A stretch of 64,000 bases of DNA from contig DWVP01000014.1 of assembly GCA_019120175.1 (NCBI GenBank), positions 124,001 through 188,000 of the forward strand, given 5' to 3'. This stretch comes from Candidatus Corynebacterium faecigallinarum. Its GTDB lineage: Bacteria; Actinomycetota; Actinomycetes; Mycobacteriales; Mycobacteriaceae. Made by a program: the position numbers and the translations under genes. This document shows, piece by piece, positions 45,163-53,235 of the stretch. Under the pieces are notes generated by a model. The model ran no database searches. It was not told the DNA's origin and was given only the letters and a program-made list of their open reading frames with translations. Position 1 is the first letter of the stretch. The number at the start of each line of letters is the position of its first letter.

Positions 45163-46116
45163 GTGAAAATATCATCGGTCGCCCGTGCGGCCTTTCTCAG
45201 TCGTGCAACAGTGGCAGCGGCGACGGTCGCAGTGACTGCGGCGGCCACAGTGTTGGTGGGGGCCGCGGTACCGGGCTCGTCGGCGGCCCCCGGCTCGTCC
45301 GGCGGGATCTGGGGCAACATCTCCTGGGGGCACGCCACCAGTACCGACCTGATGGACTGGACCGAGCAGCCGGTGGCGATCCCGCAGACCTTCAACGAGT
45401 TGGGGGGTCCCGGTCGAGGACATCTTCTCCGGGTCCATCGTCGTCGACCACGACAACACCAGTGGATTCGGTGGCCAGGACGCCGACACGAACCCGCCGT
45501 TGGTTGCGGTCTACACCAACAACAACACCGTGCTGAACCCACCGGCCCCGATGATCCAGGCGCAGTCGTTGGCCTACTCCACCGACGGCGGTTACACCTG
45601 GGAGAAGTACGAGGGAAAACCCGGTGCTCGACCGGGGTTCGCAGAACTTCCGGGACCCCAAGGTGTTCTGGCACGAGGGTGACGGCGGAGAGGGCTACTG
45701 GGTCATGGCGATCGTCGAGGCCACCGACCAGGAGGTCCTGCTGTACCGCGCCGACGACCTGAAGGACTGGGACTACCTGTCCATTTTCGGCCCGGCGAAC
45801 GCGGTCGGTGGAGTGTGGGAGTGCCCGGACCTCTCCGAGGTGCCGGTCGACGGCGACCCGAACAACACCCGCTGGGTGTTGAGCGTGAACCTGAACCCCG
45901 GGGCGGTCGGTGGTGGCAGCGGCGGGCAGTACACAGACACGGTCACCCTGCAGATCTACCTGGACCGCAGCTCGGTCGAGGTGTTCTCGGAGGACGGGAC
46001 CAGGACGATCACCGACACGATCTTCCCCGACACCACCTCTCGCGGGATGAGCACCTTCGCCGAGGGGTGGGGACGCCACGGTCCGCTCGCTGACGGTCAC
46101 GCCGATGGGGAAGTAG
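45163..46116 (+). pseudogene. GH32 levanase/invertase-type glycoside hydrolase, degraded
   Basis: The signal peptide survives (SSVARAAFLSRATVAAATVA...). GH32 pieces then occur in changing frames: WGNISWGHATSTDLMDWTEQ; after a shift at about 45403, VEDIFSGSIVVDHDNTSGFG; after a shift at about 45615, VLDRGSQNFRDPKVFWHEGD (catalytic RDPK-type motif) and WECPDLSEVP; after an internal deletion near 45935, LQIYLDRSSVEVFSEDGTRT; and after a shift at about 46070, ATVRSLTVTPMGK ending at 46116. The N-terminal catalytic WMNDPNG block is missing, as is the sequence between the active-site domain and the C-terminal beta-sandwich. At least three frameshifts and two deletions make this non-functional. Confidence 0.88.
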
Positions 46117-46139
46117 GGACCTCCCAACCACGGCGCAAG

Positions 46140-46973
46140 TCAGAACACCGGCCACGGCACCGCGGGCATCATCCCGTGCGGGACGGGGAAGTGGGCGGTC
46201 TTCACCAGGTCCTCGCAGCGTCGGGCGCACATGTTGACCTCGGTGTCGCTGAGGAGACCGGAGAGTTGGCGGTACAGTTCGGCGCCGGGGGACAGGGCGT
46301 GCTGCAACTCACTGACCGCGGTGAGTTCGGCGTCCTGCAGCGGCTCGCCGACCCACCCCCACAGCACGGTGCGCAGCCGGTCGTCGGTGTGGAAGGTCAG
46401 CCCGTGGTCCACACCGTGACGGTGGCCGGATGCCATGGGCAGGACGTGCCCACCCTTGCGGTCGGCGTTGTTGACGATGATGTCGAAGACAGCCATCCGC
46501 CGAAGGGCGGTGGAGTCCTCGTGGATGAGCGAGACCGGACGGTCCAACTCATCGACGGCGTCGAGCACGCGGAGCCAGCCGGCGGTGAGGCGGGCGGGGA
46601 GTTCGGCGATACCGACAATGTCGACAGGGTCGACAGGGTCGACAGGGTCGACAGGGTCGACAGGGTCGACGGCATCATGGCCTGGCTCGGTGTCGCACCA
46701 GCGTTGCACCATGCCGGGGCCGAAAGGGCCGTCGGAGAGCCAGGTCTGCGGCACAATGTCCCAGCCCAGGGCCTCGGAGACCAGGTAGGACGCCACCTCG
46801 CGCTGGGCCAGGGTGTGGTCGGGGAAGTCCCACAGCGGTTTCTCACCGGCGGTGGGCTTGTAGACGACCCGGGTGTCGCCGATGCGTCCAAGGAAAGTGG
46901 CGTTGGACGCGGTGGTGAGCTGGCCCTCGATCTCGATCGGGCCGTCCGGCACGGGGTTGGTGGCGTCACCCAT
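46140..46973 (-). CDS. SCO1664 family protein (phosphatidylinositol 3-/4-kinase-like fold)
   Basis: A 277-residue protein with a PI3/4-kinase-like core: LTTASNATFLGRIGDTRVVY (start), VVYKPTAGEKPLWDFPDH (Lys-containing), VFDIIVNNADRKGGHVLPMA (catalytic Asp-Asn) and WGVDHGLTFH-type segment VDHGLTFHTDDRLR. It contains a six-fold VDP repeat from near-perfect 9-bp DNA repeats. The ATG at 46973 abuts the DUF3090 stop directly. The family forms a conserved actinobacterial trio with DUF3090 and an MSMEG_4193-type phosphatase; I know of no demonstrated function. Confidence 0.88.
   Translation of the reverse strand: MGDATNPVPDGPIEIEGQLTTASNATFLGRIGDTRVVYKPTAGEKPLWDFPDHTLAQREVASYLVSEALGWDIVPQTWLSDGPFGPGMVQRWCDTEPGHDAVDPVDPVDPVDPVDPVDIVGIAELPARLTAGWLRVLDAVDELDRPVSLIHEDSTALRRMAVFDIIVNNADRKGGHVLPMASGHRHGVDHGLTFHTDDRLRTVLWGWVGEPLQDAELTAVSELQHALSPGAELYRQLSGLLSDTEVNMCARRCEDLVKTAHFPVPHGMMPAVPWPVF
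46618..46672. repeat. 9-bp tandem repeat (GTCGACAGG), about six copies
   Basis: Six consecutive near-identical 9-bp units within the SCO1664-family gene encode (Val-Asp-Pro)n. Unit length is a multiple of three, so copy-number slippage would change protein length without breaking the frame. No spacers, so not a CRISPR array. Confidence 0.9.
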
Positions 46974-47489
46974 CTACGCGGAATCGCGCCCGGCGGCGAC
47001 GACGGACCGGGTGCGGTCGATGAAGGCGCGGGCGGCACCGACGGGGATGCGGACGATGAACACCTCGTCCGGCTCGACCTCCAACTCGAAGTTCTCCGGG
47101 TCCTCCTGCAGGGCCTCGACCTGGTCGAGGTCGAGCTCCGGGGGTGGTGCGGCCTCCACCACGACCTGTGAGGTGGTGGGGTCCCAGCCGAGGGTGAGCA
47201 CCCCGGCCCGGAACTTCTCCTGCAGCGGCATGTCCAATGGCTCCTCATCGACGAGCAGGTCAGGCGTGCTGTCCGGGATGGTGATGGAGGTGTCGTCCGA
47301 GGAGCGCAGCGTGTCGAGGAGCTGTTCTATACCGTCGGCCAGTGCTCCTGCCTGCTGCTTCTCCAGTGAGACGCTGACCGTCTCATCGCGTTCGGTGGCC
47401 TGCAGGTAGAACGTCCTGTCTCCAGGCACGCCCACGGTGCCGACAACGAAGCGGTCGGGCCAGTCGAATCCGTGCGTGATCATGGGCAT
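46974..47489 (-). CDS. DUF3090 family protein
   Basis: A 171-residue conserved actinobacterial protein of unknown function. Recognisable segments are FDWPDRFVVGTVGVPGDRTF (about 8-27), YLQATERDETVSVSLEKQQA, and TLGWDPTTSQVVVEAAPPPE (about 98-117), ending VPVGAARAFIDRTRSVVAAG-like. A TACACT box lies 7 nt before the ATG at 47489 (minus strand), consistent with leaderless transcription. Middle gene of the trio; the upstream phosphatase gene ends 19 bp before this start. Confidence 0.9.
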   Translation of the reverse strand: MPMITHGFDWPDRFVVGTVGVPGDRTFYLQATERDETVSVSLEKQQAGALADGIEQLLDTLRSSDDTSITIPDSTPDLLVDEEPLDMPLQEKFRAGVLTLGWDPTTSQVVVEAAPPPELDLDQVEALQEDPENFELEVEPDEVFIVRIPVGAARAFIDRTRSVVAAGRDSA

Positions 47490-47507
47490 GACACCAAGTG
47501 TAGTTGT

Positions 47508-48257
47508 CTAGTGTCCGGCTCCGCCGCCGATCCGGTCGTCGGTGGGGACGTCGGTAGAGTCGGACGAGGCGGCGGGGCGCAGCCACGACAGGTCGCCGGC
47601 GGAACTGTTCACGGTGAACACCTGGGTGCTGTTGGGGCCCTCGGAACCGCTGCTGCCGTAATGGATGACGGTGACGGACGCCGGGTCGGCATGGATGCGC
47701 TGGAAGTTGTCCAGCGGCATCCCGTAGGCATCGGCGATGAGTGACTTGATGATGTCGCCGTGGGAGACCGCCGCCCACACCGCATGCGTGCCGTGGGTTT
47801 CGGTGACCTCGGTGTCGTGGCGTCGGATGGCCTCGACGGCGCGTGCCTGCATGGCGGGCAGGGACTCGCCACCGGGGAAGACCGCGGCGCTGGGTTCGCC
47901 GAGGACCGTCTTCCAGAGCGGTTCCTTCGCCAACTCGGAGAGCTTTCGGTTCTGCCAGTCGCCGTAGTCGCATTCGGTGATCCCGTCCTCGACGGTGATC
48001 TCTGTGGCGGTGTTGTCGGCGCTGGCAGTGCTGGTGGGGATGTCCTGGTGGGCGAGGATGGCGTCCGCGGACTGTCGGGTGCGCTCCAGCGGGCTGGTGA
48101 CGATCCGGGCGAGCGGGACGGCGGCGAGGCGTTCGGCGGTACGCCCGGCCTGGTCCAGGCCCTTGTCGTCGAGGAGGACGCCCGGGGTGCGTCCGGCGAG
48201 GACCCCGGCGGTGTTCGCGGTGCTGCGCCCGTGGCGGACGAGGATGACGGTGGCCAT
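47508..48257 (-). CDS. MSMEG_4193-type histidine phosphatase (putative phosphomutase)
   Basis: A 249-residue histidine-phosphatase superfamily protein: VILVRHGRSTANTAGVLAGR (about 4-23) carries the catalytic RHG, VTSPLERTRQSADAILA gives the second Arg, GITECDYGDWQNRKLSEL the acidic region, and AVSHGDIIKSLIADAYGMPL the second catalytic His. Complete fold with an extra C-terminal 40 residues. I chose ATG 48257 (TATCCT 7 nt upstream). First gene of the trio with DUF3090 and the SCO1664-type protein; the trio may share a modification pathway, but substrates are unknown. Confidence 0.9.
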   Translation of the reverse strand: MATVILVRHGRSTANTAGVLAGRTPGVLLDDKGLDQAGRTAERLAAVPLARIVTSPLERTRQSADAILAHQDIPTSTASADNTATEITVEDGITECDYGDWQNRKLSELAKEPLWKTVLGEPSAAVFPGGESLPAMQARAVEAIRRHDTEVTETHGTHAVWAAVSHGDIIKSLIADAYGMPLDNFQRIHADPASVTVIHYGSSGSEGPNSTQVFTVNSSAGDLSWLRPAASSDSTDVPTDDRIGGGAGH

Positions 48258-48345
48258 AGGGACGAGGATAGTCGGGATGGCTGCCGTCACGTCTGGAACT
48301 GGTGAGCTCGTTGACGGGGAAGATACGCCCCGTGAGGCGCGAACG

Positions 48346-48699
48346 TCAGCTCAGCCCGAGATGCAGCAGCAGCGCTTCGTCCACCCCGGAGACGTCCTCA
48401 GCGGACAGTGATCCGAGACGTCGTACGAAGCGTGACACGTCGAGCGACCGGACCTGTTCTGCCTGTGCTTTCGAATCCACCTCGAGTCCATTGACGCGGT
48501 CCGGGGTGACGAGGACCTGGAACGGAAGAATCTTGCGGACGTTCTTGGTGAAGGGAACGACCGTGAGAACTCCTCGGCCGGTACGGGAAGAGACGGTGTT
48601 CCTGGCGTTGTTGGAGACGATGATCACGCGCCGGGTCTTGTTGGCTTTGCTGCCGACGGTGGGGGTGAGTTCGACAAGCCAGACCTCTCCGCGACGCAT
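48346..48699 (-). CDS. MazF/PemK-family toxin (endoribonuclease), orphan
   Basis: A 117-residue protein with MRRGEVWLVELTPTVGSKAN at the N-terminus, KTRRVIIVSNNARNTVSSRT, VVPFTKNVRKILPFQVLVTP and the C-terminal AEQVRSLDVSRFVRRLGSLS, the MazF/PemK signature. MazF proteins cleave mRNA at short motifs and are normally neutralised by a MazE-type antitoxin encoded just upstream. Here the upstream gene is a HAD protein 34 bp away, with no antitoxin on either side. It may be regulated by a distant partner or have been tamed. Start ATG 48699; a longer open frame to 49233 only reads the HAD gene in another frame. Confidence 0.85.
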   Translation of the reverse strand: MRRGEVWLVELTPTVGSKANKTRRVIIVSNNARNTVSSRTGRGVLTVVPFTKNVRKILPFQVLVTPDRVNGLEVDSKAQAEQVRSLDVSRFVRRLGSLSAEDVSGVDEALLLHLGLS

Positions 48700-48733
48700 C
48701 AGTCTCCGTTCTCCAGTCCGTCGGAAGATTATC

Positions 48734-49420
48734 CTACTGGTCGGGAAGGGGCTGGATCCCGGCCGTCTGGAACTTCTTCCGGGTCCTGGCGGACGCACCG
48801 ATGAGGACGACGGACCGTGCCTCACGGGCGGTGGGGAGGTCCGTGAAGGAATCCGTGACGAACTCGGCGTCCTGAACCGGGACGTCCAACTCTCGGAGGG
48901 CCTCGACCTTGCGCTCTGCAAGCCGGTGGTCGGCGACGTCCATCCCGGTCGGGGTGGTGGTGAATGTCGTGCCTGAGAGCAGGTCGAAGGGGACCCCGGC
49001 GGTGTCCAGCAGTACCCGGGCGAGGCGGTGTTCGGTGGCGGTGGCGATGACGATTCTCGCGCCCTCGGCCTTCTGCCGCCGGATACGCTCGACGGCGGAG
49101 CTGCGGATCCAGGGGCCGGAACGTCCGACGCGGTGGCCGAAGGACGCCATCCGCCGAGCGAACTCCGGGTCGTCGAGACCGCGTAGCGCGATCCTGGCGA
49201 TGCGCACGCCGGTGATTCGCCGGTGCTCGTCATCCCGGAGGAAGAGTCTCTTGATGGCGAGGGGGATGGCGGGGAGCAGGCGCAGCGGTCGCTGGCAGAG
49301 TTGTTCGATGGTGAACACGGTGAAGGTGTCGCGGGTGGTGATCACGCCGTCCAGGTCGTAGATGACGACGTGGGGAGTCGGTTCGGACGGTCCGGACGGC
49401 ATAGACGGCACGGTGGGCAT
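48734..49420 (-). CDS. HAD-superfamily hydrolase
   Basis: A 228-residue haloacid-dehalogenase-like phosphatase. Motif I is VIYDLDGVITTRDTFTVFTI (about 19-38, nucleophile DxD), motif II VIATATEHRLARVLL (about 123-137), and motif III with Lys and acidic residues in ERKVEALRELDVPVQDAEFV and TDSFTDLPTAREARSVVLIG (about 189-208). The cap is of the SerB/CicA type, and proteins of this group often act on phosphoserine or lipid head groups; the substrate cannot be assigned. TAGGCT 7 nt before the ATG suggests leaderless transcription. Confidence 0.85.
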   Translation of the reverse strand: MPTVPSMPSGPSEPTPHVVIYDLDGVITTRDTFTVFTIEQLCQRPLRLLPAIPLAIKRLFLRDDEHRRITGVRIARIALRGLDDPEFARRMASFGHRVGRSGPWIRSSAVERIRRQKAEGARIVIATATEHRLARVLLDTAGVPFDLLSGTTFTTTPTGMDVADHRLAERKVEALRELDVPVQDAEFVTDSFTDLPTAREARSVVLIGASARTRKKFQTAGIQPLPDQ

Positions 49421-49505
49421 GCGGCTGAGCCTAGCAATACAGCTATGGTCACCATGCTGCCCTGGGCGATATCATTCATGATATGAACGTGCGGAGGTGA
49501 GATTG

Positions 49506-49695
49506 ATGACGTCAATCGTGGTTCGCGGGCTCGACGAGACCGTGAAGAAGAGGTGGGCTGAGCAGGAAAACGGGCATGGTCGATCCCCCGAACATCGGTC
49601 TTGCACTGATGCACATGGCCCAGGGCCTGGGTGGGGTCGATGAGTTGGACATCCCTGGGCGCAATGATCGGGCAAGAGCAGTGGATTTCGAATGA
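49506..49695 (+). pseudogene. FitA/VapB-type antitoxin remnant
   Basis: The frame from ATG 49506 reads TSIVVRGLDETVKKRWAEQE, the ribbon-helix-helix N-terminus of FitA-type antitoxins. After HGRS the frame is lost. The C-terminal segment NIGLALMHMAQGLGGVDELD and then IPGRNDRARAVDFE lies in another frame and ends at the TGA 49693-49695. About 10-15 residues (the MEAEVR-type helix) are missing at the junction. The gene is broken. It overlaps the toxin remnant by 4 bp (ATGA), as in intact fitAB/vapBC operons. Confidence 0.8.
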
Positions 49696-49837
49696 TCGTC
49701 CTTGACACGAACGTCATCTCGGAAGTTTTCCGCAGATCGCCGCCATCTGCCGTACGCACGGCGCAATCTGTGCCACGCGAAACTCGAAGGATTTCGCCAG
49801 AACGGGAGTTGAGCTGATCAACCCCTGGATTGTCTGA
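49692..49837 (+). pseudogene. FitB/VapC-type PIN toxin remnant with internal deletion
   Basis: The N-terminus MIVLDTNVISEVFR is a PIN-domain start with the first catalytic Asp. At about 49730 the sequence jumps, one frame off, to QIAAICRTHGAICATRNSKD, then FARTGVELINPWIV and the stop at 49835. The roughly 80-90 residues between, with the central catalytic acids, are gone. Both ends match the FitB toxin pattern, so this is the scar of one deletion in a former toxin-antitoxin operon. Confidence 0.85.
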
Positions 49838-49870
49838 TCGGCGCCGACGTGGTCGCAGCGTCCGATCCCA

Positions 49871-49906
49871 CGGTGGACACGGTGGACACGGCGGACACGG
49901 TGGACG
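49871..49906. repeat. four 9-bp tandem repeats (GGTGGACAC type)
   Basis: Near-identical 9-bp units in the gap between the toxin remnant and the exonuclease/phosphatase-like gene. No convincing coding frame covers them. The interval 49838-49969 holds nothing else that I recognise. Confidence 0.6.
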
Positions 49907-49969
49907 AGGATGCTCGGCGTCGCCCTCGGTGGTCGAGGCGGTCCGACGGCTGGCGGTACCTAGAGGTGG

Positions 49970-50725
49970 CTAGATCAGCTTCAGCCGTCGCTGTCGGTAA
50001 CGCCTGCCGGTCGGCAGGACCAGGGTCTTCGGGACGACCTCCAGGTCACCGGGCTCCGTCGGCAGCGAAGTCTCCACGAGGATCGGGAAATGGTCGGAAC
50101 CGTCCTGCGGCAGCGAGGTGACGGACGGGGAGACGTAGCCGTGGGACAGGGCCAGGTCGTAGCTGCCACGGAAGACACCGTAGTTGCGGTAGGTGGCCGA
50201 GTCGCTGCTGGACAACGTGTATCCATAGGGCACGACATGTTTAGCCAACCCGGACTGGAACAACGGGTAGTTGAAGTCGCCGGCCATCACCGACGGCAGG
50301 CCGGGGCCGAGATCGTGCAGGGCACCGACCGCGGTGCGGACCTGCTGGCGACGCAGGGAGTTGCTGGCGGTGAGCGGGGCGGCGTGGAAGGACGAGATCA
50401 TCACCTCACCGCCGTGGAGGTTGTCGTGCGCCAGCACGGTGGCCAGTCGTTCTTCGCCGGGTTTCATCACCACGTCGTGCAGGGACTTCTCCAGCGGCAT
50501 GGTGAGCAGGGAGCGGGGGTCGAACCGGCTGGGACGCAGGTACACCGCCAGGCCGAGCCGACTGCCGGAGGTGGACTGCACCAGCTCCAGGTCGCCGATT
50601 CTGGTGGGCAGGGATTCGGTGTCGGCCTCCTGCAGGCAGAGCGCGTCCGGATCGTGAAGCTCCGCCAACGGGGCCAGTTCTCCGGCGGCGTTGTGGTGGT
50701 GGAGGTTGTAACTGATGAGCTTCAT
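49970..50725 (-). CDS. endonuclease/exonuclease/phosphatase (EEP) family protein
   Basis: A 251-residue metal-dependent phosphodiesterase fold. Key segments are MKLISYNLHHHN (Asn), DALCLQEADTESLPTRIGDL (catalytic Glu), SSFHAAPLTASNSLRRQQVR, VMAGDFNYPLF (Asp-Asn pair) and DGSDHFPILVETSL (the terminal SDH motif), so the active-site set is complete. The protein lacks a signal peptide. Members range from DNA repair nucleases to phospholipases; the substrate is not evident. TACCCT lies 8 nt before the ATG (minus strand), suggesting leaderless transcription. Confidence 0.87.
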   Translation of the reverse strand: MKLISYNLHHHNAAGELAPLAELHDPDALCLQEADTESLPTRIGDLELVQSTSGSRLGLAVYLRPSRFDPRSLLTMPLEKSLHDVVMKPGEERLATVLAHDNLHGGEVMISSFHAAPLTASNSLRRQQVRTAVGALHDLGPGLPSVMAGDFNYPLFQSGLAKHVVPYGYTLSSSDSATYRNYGVFRGSYDLALSHGYVSPSVTSLPQDGSDHFPILVETSLPTEPGDLEVVPKTLVLPTGRRYRQRRLKLI

Positions 50726-50785
50726 CGTGGTCCAGGGTAGTCCAGGAGGTCGGGTGGGGTGGGGATCTCACCGTGTATTGCCAGG

Positions 50786-51243
50786 TCAGCTCGGAGATGC
50801 CGTGCCGATTTTCCAGTAGCTGCAGAAGGTCACGTCCGACTTGGGGACGCCGCGGTCGCGCACCAGGTGGCGGCGAACAGCCTTGATGAGACCGGACTCC
50901 CCGACGGTGAAGCCGTAGACGCTCTCCGGCAACGAGAGCCCGCGCAGGGCCGGCGATGCCTTCGGTGCCGTGGACGACGAAGTCGACGTTCATTTCTGTC
51001 TCGGATCCGTCTGACGCCCCGCATGACCCGGCCGATGCAGACCCAGCGCGGAAGTCACGGATGGTGTCGTTGCGGATCACTGGGCGGGTGTCCTTCGGCA
51101 ACGCCATGAACGTCAGGAGGCCGCCGAAGCCGAACGTGGTGGGCACATTCTCCAGCTTCGCCCCGTCACTGATCGGGAGAGCATACCGGAACCACTGGTC
51201 GAAGCCCTGGTAGGCGAGCTTGGCCAGCTCCCCGCCGGTGCGT
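50786..51243 (-). pseudogene. siderophore-interacting protein (SIP) ferric reductase, degraded
   Basis: On the minus strand a frame without start, immediately preceded by TGA, reads GELAKLAYQGFDQWFRYALP and then RPVIRNDTIRDFRAG and MNVDFVVHGTEGIAGPARAL, the FAD-domain core of SIP proteins. A shifted frame then gives LPESVYGFTVGESGLIKAVR and SYWKIGTASPS, the natural C-terminus, ending at 50786. The N-terminus and most of the NAD-binding domain are missing. It is a non-functional relic of an iron-siderophore reduction gene, lying between the EEP gene and ilvD. Confidence 0.82.
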
Positions 51244-51368
51244 CAGCACCCGTCACCATCGCTCACGCTGTGTAATGACCGAGGCCGTGGCAGGATACTC
51301 CGCATGGCCACGGACGGTGAGCAGACGGTGATACGGCAGGCTCGTGCAACGGGGACTAGAATCGTGGC

Positions 51369-53075
51369 ATGGCACACAATGGGACTGAACCTGACATCAA
51401 ACCCCGCTCCCGGGATGTCACTGACGGCCTGGAGAAGACCGCGGCCCGCGGTATGCTCCGCGCCGTCGGCATGGATGACGGCGACTGGGACAAGCCGCAG
51501 ATCGGGGTGGCGTCGTCCTGGAACGAGATCACCCCCTGCAACCTGACCTTGAAGAAACTCGCCGGCTTTGCCAAGGAGGGCGTACACGCAGCGGGGGGCT
51601 ATCCGCTGGAATTCGGCACGATCTCGGTGTCCGACGGGATTTCCATGGGCCACGAGGGCATGCACTATTCACTGGTGTCCCGGGAGGTGATCACCGATTC
51701 GGTGGAGACGGTCATGTCCGCCGAACGGCTGGACGGGTCGATTCTGCTGGCCGGCTGCGACAAGTCCATCCCCGGGATGCTCATGGCGGCGGCGAGACTG
51801 GACCTGTCCTCGGTGTTCCTCTACAACGGGTCGACCATGCCGGGCACTGCACGGTTGTCGGACGGATCGGAGCGCGAGGTCACCCTGATCGACGCTTTCG
51901 AGGCCGTCGGTGCGTGTCGGGCCGGGAGGATGTCCGAGCAGGATGTGGATGCCATTGAGCGGGCGGTGTGCCCGGGAGAGGGGGCGTGCGGTGGCATGTA
52001 CACGGCGAACACGATGGCATCCTCGGCCGAGGCGATGGGGATGAGCCTGCCAGGATCTGCCGCACCGCCGGCGATCCACCGCAACCGCACCATGTACGCC
52101 CGACGCTCGGGGGAGGCGGTGGTCGGACTGCTGGAGAAGGGAATCACCGCCAGGGACATCATCACCCGGGAATCGCTACTGAATGCAGTAGCCGTGGTGA
52201 TGGCGTTGGGCGGGTCCACCAATGCTGTGCTGCACCTCATGGCGATCGCGAATGAGGCCGGGGTCGATCTGACGCTGAAGGATTTCAACGACGTCGGCGA
52301 CCGCGTCCCGCACCTCGGTGACCTCAAGCCCTTCGGGCGCCACGTGATGAACGACGTCTTCAGGATCGGCGGCATCCCGGTGGTCATGCGTGCTCTGCTG
52401 GACGCCGGGCTGATCAACGGGGACTGCCTGACCGTGACCGGCAAGACGGTCGCGGAGAACCTGGCGGAGATCAACCCGCCGGATCCGGACGGCACGATCC
52501 TGCGGAGCCTGGATGACCCGATCCACCCCACCGGTGGGCTGAGTATTCTCCACGGGTCGTTGGCTCCGGAGGGGGCGGTGGTCAAGAGTGCAGGCTTCGA
52601 TGCCGACGTCTTTGAGGGCAATGCCCGGGTGTTCAACCAGGAGCAGCCGGCGATGGACGCTGTGCTCAACGGCGAGCTGAAGAAGAACGACGTGGTCATC
52701 ATCCGCTACGAAGGGCCCAAGGGCGGGCCGGGCATGCGCGAGATGCTGTCGATCACCGGCGCGATCAAGGGTGCGGGAATCGGCAAGGACGTCCTGTTGA
52801 TCACCGACGGTCGTTTCTCCGGTGGTTCGACGGGGCTGGTCATCGGCCATGTTGCTCCCGAGGCGGTGGACGGCGGACCGATTGCATTTGTCGAGGACGG
52901 CGACCGGATCCGGGTGGACATCGCCGCCCGCACCATTGACCTTCTGGTTGATGAGACTGTGCTTGCTGAGCGGGCCGAGGGATGGGTGGTGCCGGAGAAT
53001 CCCCGGCTGCACGGGGTGCTGGGTAAGTATGCCGCGCTCGTGAAGTCCGCGTCCGTGGGCGCGGTGACGACGTAG
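51369..53075 (+). CDS. ilvD: dihydroxy-acid dehydratase
   Basis: Third enzyme of valine/isoleucine synthesis, converting dihydroxy acids to 2-oxo acids. The 568-residue IlvD/Edd protein has iron-sulfur cysteines in [23 protein letters not shown] (about 128-139) and [16 protein letters not shown] (about 198-213), plus [16 protein letters not shown] and the C-terminal [16 protein letters not shown] (about 479-494). TAGAAT (51357-51362) lies 6 nt before the ATG, so the mRNA is probably leaderless, and this decides the start. Monocistronic by appearance. Confidence 0.96.
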   Translation: MAHNGTEPDIKPRSRDVTDGLEKTAARGMLRAVGMDDGDWDKPQIGVASSWNEITPCNLTLKKLAGFAKEGVHAAGGYPLEFGTISVSDGISMGHEGMHYSLVSREVITDSVETVMSAERLDGSILLAGCDKSIPGMLMAAARLDLSSVFLYNGSTMPGTARLSDGSEREVTLIDAFEAVGACRAGRMSEQDVDAIERAVCPGEGACGGMYTANTMASSAEAMGMSLPGSAAPPAIHRNRTMYARRSGEAVVGLLEKGITARDIITRESLLNAVAVVMALGGSTNAVLHLMAIANEAGVDLTLKDFNDVGDRVPHLGDLKPFGRHVMNDVFRIGGIPVVMRALLDAGLINGDCLTVTGKTVAENLAEINPPDPDGTILRSLDDPIHPTGGLSILHGSLAPEGAVVKSAGFDADVFEGNARVFNQEQPAMDAVLNGELKKNDVVIIRYEGPKGGPGMREMLSITGAIKGAGIGKDVLLITDGRFSGGSTGLVIGHVAPEAVDGGPIAFVEDGDRIRVDIAARTIDLLVDETVLAERAEGWVVPENPRLHGVLGKYAALVKSASVGAVTT

Positions 53076-53152
53076 GGGGTTGAACTATCTGACCTGGCGA
53101 CGCACATCCAGGGCACGCGGTAGGGCTGATGGTCGTCGCACCACTGGGGCTC

Positions 53153-53235
53153 TTACAGTAATCTCTCGCGGATCGTGAACGGGTCGGCCTTGGGCTTGGA
53201 GCGGGTGCGTGCGTCAGTGGCGTCCCTCAGCTTCA
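53153..53235 (-). pseudogene. short C-terminal gene fragment
   Basis: After the MFS stop the minus strand reads KLRDATDARTRSKPKADPFT and ends IRERLL with TAA at 53153-53155. It is hydrophilic and could be the tail of a lost gene. No family recognised. The 53076-53232 interval contains nothing else. Confidence 0.2.

Noticed and set aside
46618..46672. Possible CRISPR-like repeat
   Set aside because: Nine-bp units without spacers inside a coding gene; a simple tandem repeat.
48700..49233. N-terminal extension of the MazF gene
   Set aside because: The extended frame is the HAD gene read in a second frame; MazF homology begins at 48699.
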